Part shown: positions 1 through 13,500 of the stretch, piece after piece
Position numbering within the stretch: position 1 is the first letter of the stretch
How the letters are laid out: each line of letters starts with the position of its first letter
Source of the DNA: Trichinella spiralis
Taxonomy: Eukaryota > Nematoda > Enoplea > Trichinellida > Trichinellidae
Reading direction: 5' to 3'
NCBI GenBank assembly: GCA_000181795.3
Contig: CM012955.1
Coordinates: 6,170,758 to 6,234,757 of the forward strand
DNA: 64,000 bases
The notes under the pieces: model-generated
The model's database searches: none
The model's input: only the letters and a program-made list of their open reading frames with translations
Told to the model about the DNA's origin: nothing
Program-made: the position numbers and the translations under genes

Positions 1-993
1 TAAATTGAAATTCTCGACTGAGGAAACCGATGTCCACATTGAATAGTCGAAGTTCTTTTCTGGGATGAGAACTTTGATTTTCTTCCAACTTCGTTAAGTC
101 AATCAACACATCAAACCCTTTCTCAGTCATGCAAAAATGGTTTATTCTAAACTTTTTATAATTAAACCAACATAAATACAACCAAATACTGTGAAAGCAA
201 TATTGCAACTGGCAAAAAAAACAACAGAAAAACTTTTTTCAATTACGGTAAGAAAGTGAAAGTTAAGTTGCATTTTAAGTACTAAAAAGTATCCCCTATG
301 AGATGATATAGTAGATTTATTTTCCTATTTGGAATATATCAAAAATTAAGACATTGTTATTACTGTTAAGTAATAATCATGAAATTTAATGTCATGCGCA
401 GCACTTATCAACAGAGATAGGCGCATATGCAAAATATGACTAGGGGCATTTGAATTAATTAAACATATAGTATTTACATTAGTATATTTTTTAAAGTTTC
501 TTTTTATAAAAAATTGAACGAAAATTATGTTCTGTTTTTACAAATAGTGATAAAAGCCTTTTTTGGCTGTGCAATCTGTATATATTACTATTATTGCACC
601 TTTATTTGTAAATTAAATTTATTTCTCTTGAATTATTCATGACTTGTATTCTTTTCTGAATTTTAATTACTATTAATGCAACATTTCATAGCGTACTTTA
701 AGCATTGTACAGCACTGTAAGCAATGTAAATGATAATAAATGTGCACTTAAATATCATTCTGCACACTTTGCATAGAATAAAAGGAGGGATTCAAGGATA
801 CAACGGTTCCTTGAATTGATGAACTTAAATAATTGCTTTTTTTAAATGTATAAAATGAAATATTTTACAAATGACAAGACAATCACAAGCAGAAGGGAGA
901 ACTAGTGAAGTTTACCCGAAGGCTTTCACACGCTGAAAAGTAAAAATCATAGCTAACAATTAATTAATTAATTTGGAAAACGGAATCAGCAGG
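1..993. other. 3' flank of the ADAMTS-like gene
   Basis: AT-rich sequence downstream of the minus-strand gene that ends at 994. Read on the minus strand it has two AATAAA signals, at 606-601 and 623-618, about 370-390 bases past the stop, which would give a 3' UTR of that length. No open frame with coding character is visible in the rest. Confidence 0.5.
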
Positions 994-1115
994 CTATTTA
1001 GGTCTGGCGAGGGTGCAGGTGACGCAGCAGCGTTGCCTGTACTCAGTTGATTCACACATGCCGAGCATATTCACCACAGGGCAATACTTTGAAGAGTCAG
1101 TACAATTTGGAATGC
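994..1115 (-). other. PLAC domain, last coding exon
   Basis: The last exon (acceptor CAATTTAG) encodes C-T-D-S-S-K-Y-C-P-V-V, then C, then Y-R-Q-R-CC-V-T-C and a stop at 996-994. This six-cysteine C....YC..V....C....Y...CC..C pattern is the protease-and-lacunin (PLAC) domain that ends ADAMTS-like, papilin and punctin proteins. The gene is therefore complete at its 3' end. Confidence 0.9.
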
Positions 1116-4100
1116 CTAAATTGGATATAATATCATTCATTGTTTACAAATATAAAATGCAGCATTGCGCATAAATGTGAACAGAAGTAAATTTATATTT
1201 TTTTTTATTTGAGTGAAATTTACACGCACTCAGACACACAAACACAAGCACATGAATATTTCTATCTGATGAGAGAAGCACATAATCTATCACCATAAAT
1301 GATAAAATCAAACATAGAATAATGACGTATAGTACAGTTCTGTTCATTTATGGGGCATGCAAAAATTCGCGTTAAACATTTTAAATAAGCTATAAATGTT
1401 TTCTAGGCCAACCTCGAATTCGATTCCAGTCATTCTGCTTATCTTCGTCACTGCAAGGAGGAATGGGATCACAGATTCGGCTAATGGCTGGCCTAAGACT
1501 ACTGCTGCAACTGCTTCCGGCAGGTTTGTGAGTTTTATGCCAAACGCAATTCACAACACGCATTTGAATTCCATGTTCACCGCATGTTTTGGAACACTGT
1601 ATGCAGAGAAGATGGAACCCTCTATCGTGCAATCTGTCACGTCTAATTAACTTACCGGAAGCCATTCACCAGCTCTCCATTCAGCAACGCAATTTTTATT
1701 GAAGCATTCTTTTTTCATTTTGGGTCTTGTGTTTCGGTTGCAAACATTTCCACGATTAGCACGAGTACCGTTGGCAAACTTGCAATATACGTTGCGTCGT
1801 TGTATAGCAGTGGAAAAGCGAATACAACGTGAATCGGCGCACTAAATTCAACAACGATTGCATGGTTTAATTTTAAATTGAAATGGTGAAAATTTTGTTC
1901 ACCTCGCTCCATTCTTCCACAAACCATTCCGGACATTGTTCCATGCCGCAAAATTGTGTTTCGTAGGGTTTGTTGGATTTCGCTTCAACGCAAATTTTAT
2001 CATCCACATAACTTGACCAGCCGTCCAATTCGATTTTACACTGAACGCTGCGAAACTAAAAAAAATTTTACAAATTCATCAGTTTCGTTTGTGATTGGTA
2101 AGATTTGTCTGAAATTTTACATACTTGCATTCCGGCGCTCGACTCACTCTGACATGTTTTTGAACAAGGGGACCAAGCTCCGGTCATCCAGTCAAATCGA
2201 ACCAACGCTAAACTGTTACTGTCTTGTAGCACATTGTACAGATGCATAGCGCCCCGACTTTTTAAATTTTCTTTCAATTCCTGAACATATATGAAATTAA
2301 TTGATAAAATTTATCAATTAATAAATTCAGCACTTCGAATAAAGTGCCTCGAATAAGATAGTCGACACTGCGATCTGAAATCCCATCGTCACCTAATTGA
2401 CCGTCAGGTATAGCGATTGACTCATCAATACGATTTGTCAAAATTGATGATGATGATAAACTGCTAAAGTTTAACGTATTATTATTTGCCCATTTGATCA
2501 AATCAGTGTTGTAGGTATCCCATTCGGGAAGGCCGGAAAGAATTTTCGTGTCATTGTGACTTGAAACAGCACCGGCGTTTATCACAGGTTTTTGTTTGCG
2601 TGCGTTGGTATCAGCAGTGCCACTACCTTTGACTCCGTATTTTCTTGGTTTAAATATCAGTGTAATATTACGCATCTGATCACCAGAACGGCATGTATAG
2701 ACACCGGCATCTTTGTACATTGCATGGTTGATTCGAAGCGCTCCATTTTTAGAAATCTGTATGCGATCTAAATAATATTGCATAGTTCCATTATCGTCCG
2801 TTAACAGTTGATAAACATTTCACGGTAAAGTAAAATTTATTATGCATTTTTAAATTCATCATTTAATATTTAATGATTTTTCTCTCTACAATTGTCTAAT
2901 GTACATAATTAATAAATCATTGTCTTGCTTAAATCTAAATTCAATAGATCATATTTGCTTGCTATTTCAAAAGAGGACGTGTTAATTTAAGTTTTAATTT
3001 GAACATCTTGCAATTTGTTGAAAATGTTGCTTGGATGTGATGCATTTTATTTTAATTTAAACTGCATATATTTCAGCCATTAAACGAGAGTCCACTTCTA
3101 ATTATGCGCATATAATCCAAGTAAAAGTACTCCAGTGTTAAATGGCATTAGCACAAATGAAATCGAATAACAAATTTTATCGGAAATTTACCTATATATG
3201 CATGATGGAAAATGTAATATATGCAAAGTAGTTAAGCTGATAGATTTTGAAAATACCATGCAAAGCGTTGCGCTGACATGTTTGGCAAACTGCGAACAAG
3301 AAATGCTTTTTTCTGAAAAATTTGAAGCTTTTCAAGAAAATTTTGTATTAACTTAGCACATCCCTTGACATTTCATTGGACAAATTGCGACGAAGTTAAA
3401 TAAACTGCTCAATTGATGGTTAGTTGATCACTGTGCGCTCTGATTAGTGCCGCATAAAGCATTTGAATCTATTGCAACTGCAGGCTCTCTAGAGGCTACA
3501 TTAAAACAGACAGATTTCTGCTGCCATCTAAGAAAAATCAGTAAATTGATCCACACAATTGGTCAGTCATTTTGGCAATCAATGGCTGGCTAATTTTTAA
3601 ATAGAATCTGATCAATACCGGAAGACAGAATGTGCTGCAATGAACTTTTCAAAACTTGGCACTCTAGACTCAAAGAAACATTTCTAATATGGATTCGATA
3701 TTGTTCAAAGTACAAGTATAGTTATTTGCGTAAAATTTCAAGCGATTTTTACTCAATCGACAGATACACTTACTGTCATAGCGAATAGGTAATTTGTCCT
3801 TCGTCCATTTAATTGGTGAGTCTTTGGTTCCTCCAGTTGGGCACTTGATTTTCAAGTTAGTTCCTTCAAACAAAGTTGCACGGCCTCCTACGCGTAGTGT
3901 AAGTCTTCGCCTTGTCGATTTTGTTAGATGGCTCATCGATTTGTTGTTTATTGTGGATAATATTGGCCTTGGCTTTCCAAATGGACAAGAACCTCAATAA
4001 AGATTTATACTAAAAATAATTTTTTAACGTGACATTTAATCTACCTTGTAAGCTACAAAGCTGAATTGTCGGGGGTTTTGTCAAATTTGCACAAGGCGTA

Positions 4101-7100
4101 GGTGGATCATAGCGGCGTAATTCTCCACCAACCATTGTTTGCTCACATTCAATTGCTCTGTATTGTTCTCCTGGACCGCATGTGACTGAACACTGTAATA
4201 TTACAGCAGTAAGTTTATTTTCAGTAATAATTTATAAATTAAATTGCATTTCATGCAAGCTATTTCACATTATGAATCATCACTTGCTAAATTCTTAAAT
4301 ATGACATATAAAAAAAGAGGTATGAAGCACATTTACTGTAAAGCATAAGCAAAAAACATTGTATTTTATTTTATATTACATATAAATAATAACTTTTTAT
4401 TTACAAATTTTCAATAATTAATAAAGTGGATCTTCTTTAACAATTAAAAGTGGGAAAATGAAACTTTGTTAGTTATTTCTTTTTGCAGTCAAGAAAGATA
4501 GCAATGGCGTATCATATCACGACAAGTGTTCGATTTTCGCTCAATTTCGAAACGCAGTTACTTTTAAAATACGCTTGACAGTGCACCAAGCTCAATAAAT
4601 CAGCAGAATTTACATTTTAATACGCAGCGGCTTGTTTCCACTTTTTAAGCATGTTTTAAATTGCTTCACTTTTATGATGGAAAAAGCTGTAAGTGCTATA
4701 GTTTGAAAATTACGGTAAAACCCCTTTGGAAAATACAACTAAAAGAACATTTAAAAAATTCATTTTCTTGCAACTTGACGTTTTTCTTCAATTTCCAGCT
4801 TTATGATTTTTATAAATGCCACTGTCACACATTTTAAAAATTAAGAATGTGAATTTGACTCAAAATTTTAGTTCTGAGCATTAAATTTACACACTGGACA
4901 TTTAATATAAAATATATTAATATGGAATATTCTAAAATGTTCAAAAATCAATAAAAAATTTGGAAATATAATTAAAAATAGAAAGCATTATGTTTAACTT
5001 GAACGTGTATGCAAAAAAAATTTTTTTTTTAATTTATCTGTCGCGTTAAATCTGTTTAATGTAAATTTTCAATTTATTTCATTTATAAAGCTTGGGCGTG
5101 AATATTTACATTTCGAAGCAACGATAAATGTAAATAGCATGAAATTTGCATTTATTAACTCAACATGCATAGCAGGTAACCTGCTTTTATAATAATGTAT
5201 AATTTTGGTCTGAATGTATTTACAGCACTATTCAATTATGGGTCGACAATGATGCTTTAAAAATGATGCATTTACATTTCGTCTTTTATATTTCAACGTT
5301 ACATATTTTTATTTACTTTTTTGTTTGCAGCAGCTGAAATGTCTAGGTAAGCACTATCATAAAGTACTTTGAATTATAATATTTACATTATTATTAACTT
5401 ACTTCACTCCATGGACCAATCGTCCAATGGGGCGGACAGTTTTCCATTGCACACGCTTGTCTCCCAATAGGTTTAGGAGAAGGACACTGTGATTCTGGCA
5501 ATATTAGCGTGTTAATAAGATTTGCGACGCGGTTTATGGCTCGAATGCAACGTATGCGACGTGTTTTTACGCCTCCACCACAACTATGACTGCAAACTGA
5601 CCAACGACCAACCTTAAATACGATGTAAAGTTATTATATAACAAATTTAACAAACAAAATTTTTTTACCTCCCATTTTGGTGGACAAGGATGGCTGTTAC
5701 ATGGCCTGGTCATGTTAGCAGGTCTTTGCTTAGGATTGCAATTAGACCAAGCGGTTTCTGTATCTGTAGGTATATGAATGCATCTTAACGAAGCTACTTG
5801 CTGTCCTAAATAAAAAGGAGTTAATCTTTTTAAAGTTAAAATTACATGGAAACAAACCGCCAAGACAAGATGTTGAACATTGTCCCCATTCACCAATATC
5901 CCAACGATATTCATTAAAAGATGGCTTTAAATCAGGATTATGAGGAGATAAACTTTGCAGCATTTGTGGGCATGCTTTCAGTTCACATGGCTGAAATTCT
6001 TGTGGCTTTGCAGCAGCTAAAGAACTATACAATACTAAAGTGTAATGCGACGTCGTGATCATTTACATTCGCATTCATAGTCTGGGAGAACTGCGAGATT
6101 TTGAGTTATCAACTGAAAAGCAACACATTGCACTTCTCGAGTTTGCACTCCTGGACCACACGTGGCGCTGCAAGGTTTCCACAAGCCCGGAGCCCAACTA
6201 ACAAAGCAAAAATCGCTCATAAAATTTCATAAACACCCTAATGCTTCTGTAATGTAGTGCGTAATAAAAATTAAAATGAAGATTATATTTAAAAATAACT
6301 TATATATGACAAAAAATAGCATTTAACAAATCTAGAAGATATTTTTAAAAAATATGAATAAATTAATTTTAAACAACATAATACCTTGGTTTGGGACTGA
6401 GTTGATTTCCAGTATATACACTGCCCTTATCAAGTTGCATGAATGGCTTTGAAATTGCAGTTCGATAACGTTCATAGTCAGCAACTGAAAATGTTACCAT
6501 TTACGTACTTGGAACTCACTATTTATTTGTAAAACAGACGCTGATTTTTTTCTGCTTCTTCACAAGATATTCCAACAGAACATTCTTGCTTTTCAGTTGG
6601 CATCTTCTTAGGATCACATGCAAAACTGCTAAAATCTTTGATTTTATCTTGTCGGCAAGCAATCCTGCGATATTGCATGCCTTTGCCACAGGTTGCTGAA
6701 CACTGAAAAATTTTTTTAAATTTACTTTATGTTTGTTGAACTAGCATAAATATAAAATATACGAAAATTTACCTGCGACCATTCCCCTACTTCCCACACA
6801 GGACAGTTTTGAGTGTTGCATCTTTGACGGTCAACAGGCTTTCTTTTTCTCCAGCAGTAACCATCCTCCATGTAACGGATTTCCAACTTCCCCTCTGTGC
6901 TATTGTAATGCTCAGCACAAAATACTTCCCTTTTCTGCCATCCTCCATCACAAGGCGCATCACATTCTTCCCATTTACCAGTAACCCAACTAAAAAATGT
7001 TAAGCATTGAGGAAACTTTCAATTATTTCGAAAAAAATGCATTTTCAAAAAATCAAGCATTTCAAAACAATTATGGCTAATGTCAAGTCTTAAAAATGTT

Positions 7101-10100
7101 TTACCCTATTTTTCGCTTTAATTTATGTGACCAAGCTTCCGCCTGGAGAAAAATAAAAAAGGTGAGAATGAACAATCGCATTATGGCTAGTTAAAGCAAT
7201 GCAGCAGCTGCGTGTCGTGCTGCGGTCTTTTGTCCGTATGAAGAGATGCTTTATTGGAGGAACAAGTTTATTGAAATCATCATTCCATCGCGAGAAGTGG
7301 TCATTAAGAATTTTAAGACCTGCCGTGCCGCTAGTGAATAAGTAGCTGTGTGACATGGGCAAACTCTCAATTGATAGCCGTTATTTTCCAATATGCACCG
7401 TGACAGGGAATGTAAATTTCAAGCGGATTGAAATCTCGATATTTTCATGTTTTCATAATGAGAAAATAAGAAATATTCCGATAAAGACAATCAATCAATT
7501 GACGATCTGTCTTTAGACCAATTGAAAATGAATTAGCTTTCGCTTTCAGAAGTGCATCACGGGAAACGAGAGTCTAATTTCAAATAATGGTTAAATCACA
7601 TTGTTATGTACACTTTAACGTCTGCATAACGAGCATTTCCCTAATGGATAAGCTGAAGAATTTTGATTGAAGCACGAATCTAGATATTTGCTTCATTGAT
7701 GTTTCTCATCTCAAAAGCACTAGAAGACGACCTTAATAAAAACAATCATTGCTTCTTACTCTGCAGGGCAAGGCACGTAAAGACATCTTTCGAGAGACGG
7801 TCTAGGGCGTTGCTTGTCTGCGCAATAAAATTCAGACACTACTTGATCTGTTTTTACATTGACGCATACAGATATTGAAATGCGCCAACCTGTTGGGAGA
7901 GAAAAAAAATGTAAATAACACATTATGAATGCTACAAATTTTGCAAACTTTTACCGTCTGCACCACAAACTCTATCACATTCTGAAAATTGTCCGGTCTC
8001 TTTCCAGTTGTATGACGGGCGCCCACAGGATGTCCCATTTCCATCACATATGCCGCAGTCGTCTAATTTTTTTCCTGAATTGACAATTCCATCGCAGCCA
8101 ACTAACTGGAATTTTTAAAAATAAAGCAAATGCTTAGCATAAAATACGTTTTTCTGACATTTATGATGCAGTGAAAATTTAATAGGGATTACTGTACATG
8201 CTGTACACTTGAATTTGTTTTTCAGATCTTGAAGTCGTAAAATTTTATTCACTGTAAACTGATAAAATATTTGAGGTTAATTCCCTTTTTGATGTGTCAT
8301 TTCGGCATTAACTGCTACCGCCTATTGATTGACACGTTAAAAAATATGTAATAAAACAAACCAATTATTTTTATGTGTGTTTATGGGTAAAGTTTTAAAT
8401 TGCAGATATTTCACTCGTTTATACCAATGGAAAATAATATGATTCTGATATTTGAACATTCTATTTTGATACGTAAATATTTAAATAAATTGAAAATTCA
8501 CGAAACAAATTTTAAAAAATGAGCATTTGCATAGAACGTTTATGCATTGAGTTAACTGTGTACTTTAACACTGCCTTTGGTAAATAATACTGCAAAAAAG
8601 TTTTGGCTTTTTCTTAATTTAAAGCAAATATTTGCAGTAAAAGTATACTATCTGTAAAATGATAAAACATTTAAACGTACATTTCATCATTGAGTTGTAG
8701 TATGCAAAATAAGTAATTATTTAAACAGTTGTTTGAAATACTAATATAACAAGGCAATGCACTTAGTTAAAACGATTAACCATATTATGCATGTAGCAAT
8801 TCTAATTATACAGGCAAATGATCATCAAACGTGAAAAGAAACATATGTTTTATTTTCTGCTTTAAGATATGAGTATTAATTATAATAATATTAATAATAA
8901 TATATAATTATAATAATATGATAATGAATAATCTTATTATTATTAGGTTTCTTGAGCAAAATTTTGTTGTTATTAAAAATAATTACTTTATAGAACTTTT
9001 AATTGTGCACTTAATTAAATTTTTTACAATTACACGCAAAATGCATCATTAGCAAAGAATGTGCTTTCCTGATTTTTTGCCCTGCAATATTTGCTGCAAA
9101 AAATGAGGTAAATAAATAAATATAGTTATTGAAATGACGTAAATGCATAAAATAACTTTTATCTTGTTATCACTTTGCTATTTGACGTCATTTTTAGCCT
9201 TAAAATCAAATGTCGTTTCTGTGATAAGGTTACTTCAAAATAGGAATTAGAAAAGCTGTTGTATGAAAAATAAAAATTACTTTTCTTGAGAATATTACTT
9301 TTCAGCCAAGTTAAATTAAAATCAAGTCAACTTTTCAAGCTGCTTTATGTGCAATAAAATTGAAAAGTGCAGCAGAAAATAAAGAAAATAAACCTAAAAT
9401 GCATGTTTAGAAATTTAAACGTGAGCAAGTTCAATTATGTAATGGTGGAATAAGCAAAAACTGAAAATTAATTAATTAGTGAAATAAAACTTTAAAGTTT
9501 CAAATATTAAAAGCCCTAGAAATATCCATCAATTGGCAAAAAATCTGAACATCAGCAGTGATACCTCATCATAAAGCTTGAACTGTTAGAATTAGCCGTT
9601 AATAAAAGATTAACTTACAAGACATTTTCCATCTATACACACGTAGTTGTCATTGTGAAAACACTGCACTCCATCAGTGACTTTTTCTTGAAATTTTACA
9701 GTCAGTCCGTACATTTGGGCTCGACATATTAACGCACAGGGATTTCTTGGGGATTCTACAGGTTCCCAATGATCAATTATAGAACCTCTATATGGGACAG
9801 AATCGAATTCTGCACACTTCTCTTGTCGATAATTACTTTTCTTTTTTCCACATTGCTGAACAAGTAGTATTACATTAAAAATAAGTAGCATTCCAAAATA
9901 GAATTTACATGTATACCTGCTTATTGCATAGACAATGTTGAATACCAAGTCCGCTGCAAATATCACCGAAGCATCGGCGCAACCGATAGCGCACTCCACC
10001 GTCACAACTGCGACTGCATGAAGACCATTCAGACCATTTAGACCAGCCAGCTATTTTTACTGATACCGATGGAGCCTGTAGCAAATTGAATGTTACCGGA

Positions 10101-10505
10101 TTTTTTTAAAATTATTTTTGATTTTATAGTTTAAATTTGTATACATATATAATTTGTTAGTGGGGTTTCAAAATCAAAACATCATCATATTTTCTGTTTT
10201 GTAATTAGAAACTGTAAGAAAAGCATTAACTTTCAGTATTTAAAGCAATTTAATAATCGTGAAATAGTATCAGTTAAAATATGAGTGCTGAAAGAAATTT
10301 ATTAAAAGTAGGCTTGACAGAGAATTCCATTGCTCACCTTTAAATTATCAGAAAGTGCAGCAGATTTGTTCTTTGATAAAGTATTTGCATCCTTAAAAAA
10401 TAAGTTTAATTGAAATGAAAGAATATTATAAAAATTTTTTTCAAATACCAAAGCTTTTTCTTTTGCAAAAACAAAAAGGCACAAAAGTATCAGTTCCAGC
10501 TTCAT
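994..10505 (-). CDS. madd-4: ADAMTS-like / punctin protein, MADD-4 type (21 exons)
   Basis: Secreted matrix protein. The C. elegans relative, MADD-4, is released by motor neurons, clusters acetylcholine and GABA-A receptors, and guides muscle arms. Exons, 5' to 3' on minus: 10505-10449, 10391-10338, 10075-9917, 9855-9619, 8105-7955, 7889-7760, 6989-6773, 6702-6540, 6484-6385, 6197-6067, 6016-5858, 5805-5669, 5612-5403, 4192-4045, 3992-3774, 2767-2334, 2280-2125, 2055-1903, 1841-1656, 1596-1413, 1115-994. All phases match; the product is 1,168 residues. Domains: signal peptide 1-19 (MKLELILLCLFVFA core), TSP1 repeat about 45-90, ADAMTS Cys-rich about 91-196, seven TSP1 repeats about 201-684 (W..G.W..C...C.. 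cores), Ig 715-790 (C735, W747, D777-x-G-x-Y-x-C783), Ser/Asn-rich linker to about 900, three more TSP1 repeats, PLAC 1130-1165. Odd points: no ADAMTS spacer after the Cys-rich module, and weak donors at 6539 (GTCTGT), 2333 (GTGCTG) and 1412 (GTTGGC). An in-frame ATG also lies at 10523. Family certain; madd-4 orthology is inferred from architecture. Confidence 0.9.
2334..3992 (-). other. Immunoglobulin domain split over two exons
   Basis: The Ig fold is encoded by exons 3992-3774 and 2767-2334. The donor is ACA|GTAAGT after 3774 and the acceptor ATTATTTAG before 2767, both phase 1. Joined, they give the canonical C...W...RI.IS..GAL.I...D-A-G-V-Y-T-C order. The open frame runs upstream of 2767 into the intron, so a naive ORF call would start too early at 2783; the TTTAG acceptor restores a normal Ig spacing. 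In punctins the Ig region sits in the C-terminal part, before the last TSP1 repeats and PLAC. Confidence 0.85.
8106..9618 (-). other. Large intron 4 of the ADAMTS-like gene
   Basis: This is the longest intron of the gene (1.5 kb), AT-rich, with an AT-only stretch near 8880-8945 and a perfect TGACGTCA palindrome at 9183-9190. C. elegans madd-4 makes a short isoform from an internal promoter. This intron and those at 4193-5402 and 2768-3773 are the places large enough for one here, but no internal promoter or start exon can be assigned from sequence alone. Confidence 0.5.
9619..9855 (-). other. ADAMTS cysteine-rich module, first part
   Basis: This exon encodes residues about 91-169 of the ADAMTS-like protein. 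It carries the family's signatures: an N-terminal QC...EKC.EF pattern, a WEP-type motif followed by N-PC-L-C, and the DG-x-C......VC-x-DGKC ending. The module continues in exon 8105-7955 with the C-D-G-N-G-T-S-C motif that closes it. In ADAMTS and ADAMTS-like proteins this module follows the first TSP1 repeat, as here. Confidence 0.85.
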
Positions 10506-10523
10506 CAGGCAAGTCATGAACAC

Positions 10524-13500
10524 TTAACAGTGCCAAAATGGAAAGCGTCTGCAGAAGTGTTTGAATTGTTGGCTAATTTTTCCAACTGAATAGCAATACA
10601 TTGTTGGTAATGTAGAAAATAGACCTGAATATATATATTTATGCATGTATGTATGGATAATTTATCACACCTGATGACCACTTTTTCAAAGCAAGATACG
10701 AACGACTGGAGATACTATCTGAAATTGCCCCTGTTCATCAGAGTAGGTCTAGCGTGCTAACAATCCAAGCAGTGGCCTTTTTTCAATACGGTCAACTTAT
10801 ATTCATAAACATAAAGTGAAGAAAATGCTGATTTTGAGAATGGCAATTCTCACGACAGATTAGAAGGCATTGACCAAAAAGATTGCAGTGATGAAGAGTA
10901 AATGTGTTAAATCAGATTGGCATTCTGGTAAAGGACAATGTTGATGCTAGAAATAGATTGCTATGCAGGGCTAAAACATTGTTACGGAAATTAAGTTTAA
11001 AGTTTAGCCTTGATGAAATGGAAAGCAAATGTGAATAGCAATGCCATCCTCTGTATATGGACAATGAAACATTTACAAAGCATTAAACTGCCTAATAAAA
11101 ATCCCATCTAACAAGCTGTTCATATTTACAATTCATATTGAAAATTGAGTAGAATCAATCGAACAAGGGTGGGCATCCAGCTGAGCAACTAAATTGCCTG
11201 TGGCATTTATCCAAAATATATTTGACAAAAAGTGAAAAAAGCAAAAATAGTAATAAACTGACGAAAACTGCTTTTCATTTTTATAATTTTAATTTTACTT
11301 ACGCAAAGAAGGAAAAGTAATTATGAAAAAGGAGCAAGAAAGAAATTTCCTAATTAAAGATATACAATTCACCAGTGAACTTTACATATAAATGAATTTT
11401 TTTTTGAAAAATTTGATGTGATTTATTCAACTTCTGCTTTTAAGCGTCATTTAAGCTCTCTTTCTTAACTGCTACACTATAAAATATAACAATATTTTAA
11501 AATTACAATAATCTTGTATAGATTTTTGTCTTTTCAGTTTAAATTGAGTGTAAGCAAATCAATGCATTTTCAGTTTTATTTCACTTTCATCATAAATTAA
11601 TGATTCGATCGTGCAATAATTTTTTATAATAAGGTACAATTAGAAAAAGTTTTTTCTTTAAACAGGTGCCAATTTGTAGATATTATTCTTTTTGCAAAGA
11701 ATAAACAACACAAAGCAAGTGCCATTTATTTGTAATAAAATCACTACTGCGTAAACCAAAACAAACATTTGCATAGTATGTAAAATAAAATATTATTCAT
11801 CAAAAGTTTAAATTTAGTTTTAGTGCTCAGTTAAAATGTGGATGTTGAATGTTTTACAATTTTTTCAATAGCAGAAAATTATAGTAGAGATAGTAAACGT
11901 AGATTGTTTCTATTAAACTGAGAAAGCCTCATCTTGTCTTATTACATTTATGAATTCTTTAGCTGGCTAATTTATTTAATATGTTTTGGAAAGTAGATTC
12001 CATTAATATACAATTTTAGCTTGTATTTTCCTTTAAAATAAAAGATGAAAGTTTTAGTTTAATGGAGCAGCAGGCAATATACTGTAATTTAAAGTAACTA
12101 CCAATGGCATTTTGTCATATATAGTTGGTAAGAAAATTCAACTGAACAATCATTGTTCAGCAGTTTTATTTTATTTAACAAACTATGGTGTCATCAGATT
12201 TTGCAAATAACTAAACTAATAATAAAAACAAAGAGAAATTTAATGGTTTTTTATTGTTTAAAAAAATTTTTGTTAGATTATACTATGCCGAAAGTAATAA
12301 TTGTTAAATTTATCCATTGCTGTGCTATTATTTCTCTTATTTTTTCAAAGCAAATTTTATCAATGTGAAAAAAATGAGAAGACCTACAGTAGTAAGTAAG
12401 TTTAAGTTACTGTTCAAAGTTGTAATTTATTTTGTATTTTTACATTAATTAAAAGTAATTCATATAACTGATTTCCATTTTTGAGGAGCATTCAAGTAAT
12501 AGTTAAATAATGTAATTTTTTAAAAATAAGTTTTAAATTATATTATTATATACATTTTTTTACAGTAATATATGTGAATCCGTATTTGTAATTACAGGCA
12601 ATAGTCACATTTACTGGTACTTTATTATAAATTTGAAATTAATAAAAGATTTTACTGCCTTTTTCTTCATCACAGTTTACGTTTGGCACTTTTAATTATC
12701 AGAAGGAACACTGTAAATGTTGTCAGAATAAATTTTTGTGCATAATTTGGCAAAATAATCGATTTTTTGATGATAAAAAACTGAAAAGAAGCGGAAAATA
12801 ATTTTACTGTTGATGTAGATTTAGCATGTAATGAATTTTATTTGACATTTTATTCATATAGTAATGATTATGGCTGAAAATTATGCACGAATAATTATCA
12901 CGTCATCAGCATTTTTCGAACTGCAATCAACATACAACGAGCCAATTATGCCACAGGGAAAATTTTGCATAAAGTTCAAATTGCAATTGCATATTTTCAA
13001 AATCCTTGCAGTATTACTGCTTGCTTTTCAAAGTGATGTGTTCTTGTTTTTTACTGGTTCTTTTTAAATTATGAAAATGTAAGAATATTTATATTTGAAT
13101 TGGTCATTGTTATTCTTATTATTATGGGCGAAGCAGTAAAGAAGTGTCGCCAATTTTTTATTTCTTCACATTAAAGAGATGGTAAGCAGGTTTAAATTTA
13201 CTTGAAAATATATTACTTATTTTTCTATTATTTTACCTTTATTGATTGCACTAATTTGTTCCTTTTCAGAATTTTTATTATTTGTGCTGAGCATTTAATA
13301 GTATTGAATTGACAATTTTCATGATGTTTATTCAGTTTTATTGCTTTGCTGTTCGAAGTAGAATGATAAATAAGAAATTTACTTTTTAAGAATATCTTCC
13401 TGTTAACTTTTAGTGGGATTAGTGAAATTGAAGTTTTTTAATTTGTTGTCTAAAAATGATGCTCACCAAGGAAATCAATAATGATATATGGGATTGTGAA

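Noticed and set aside
1396-1650. 84-codon plus-strand frame
   Set aside because: It is the antisense of a TSP1 exon of the ADAMTS-like gene (1413-1596); the minus-strand reading has the domain and splice sites.
2768-2783. Longer N-terminal extension of the Ig exon, starting at an ATG at 2783
   Set aside because: The TTTAG acceptor before 2767 gives the correct phase and normal Ig spacing; the extension is intron sequence.
7101-7362. Extra exon of the ADAMTS-like gene, or the 79-codon minus frame here
   Set aside because: A TTTCTCCAG acceptor exists, but the frame that follows hits a stop at once; joining 7760 to 6989 preserves frame and domain.
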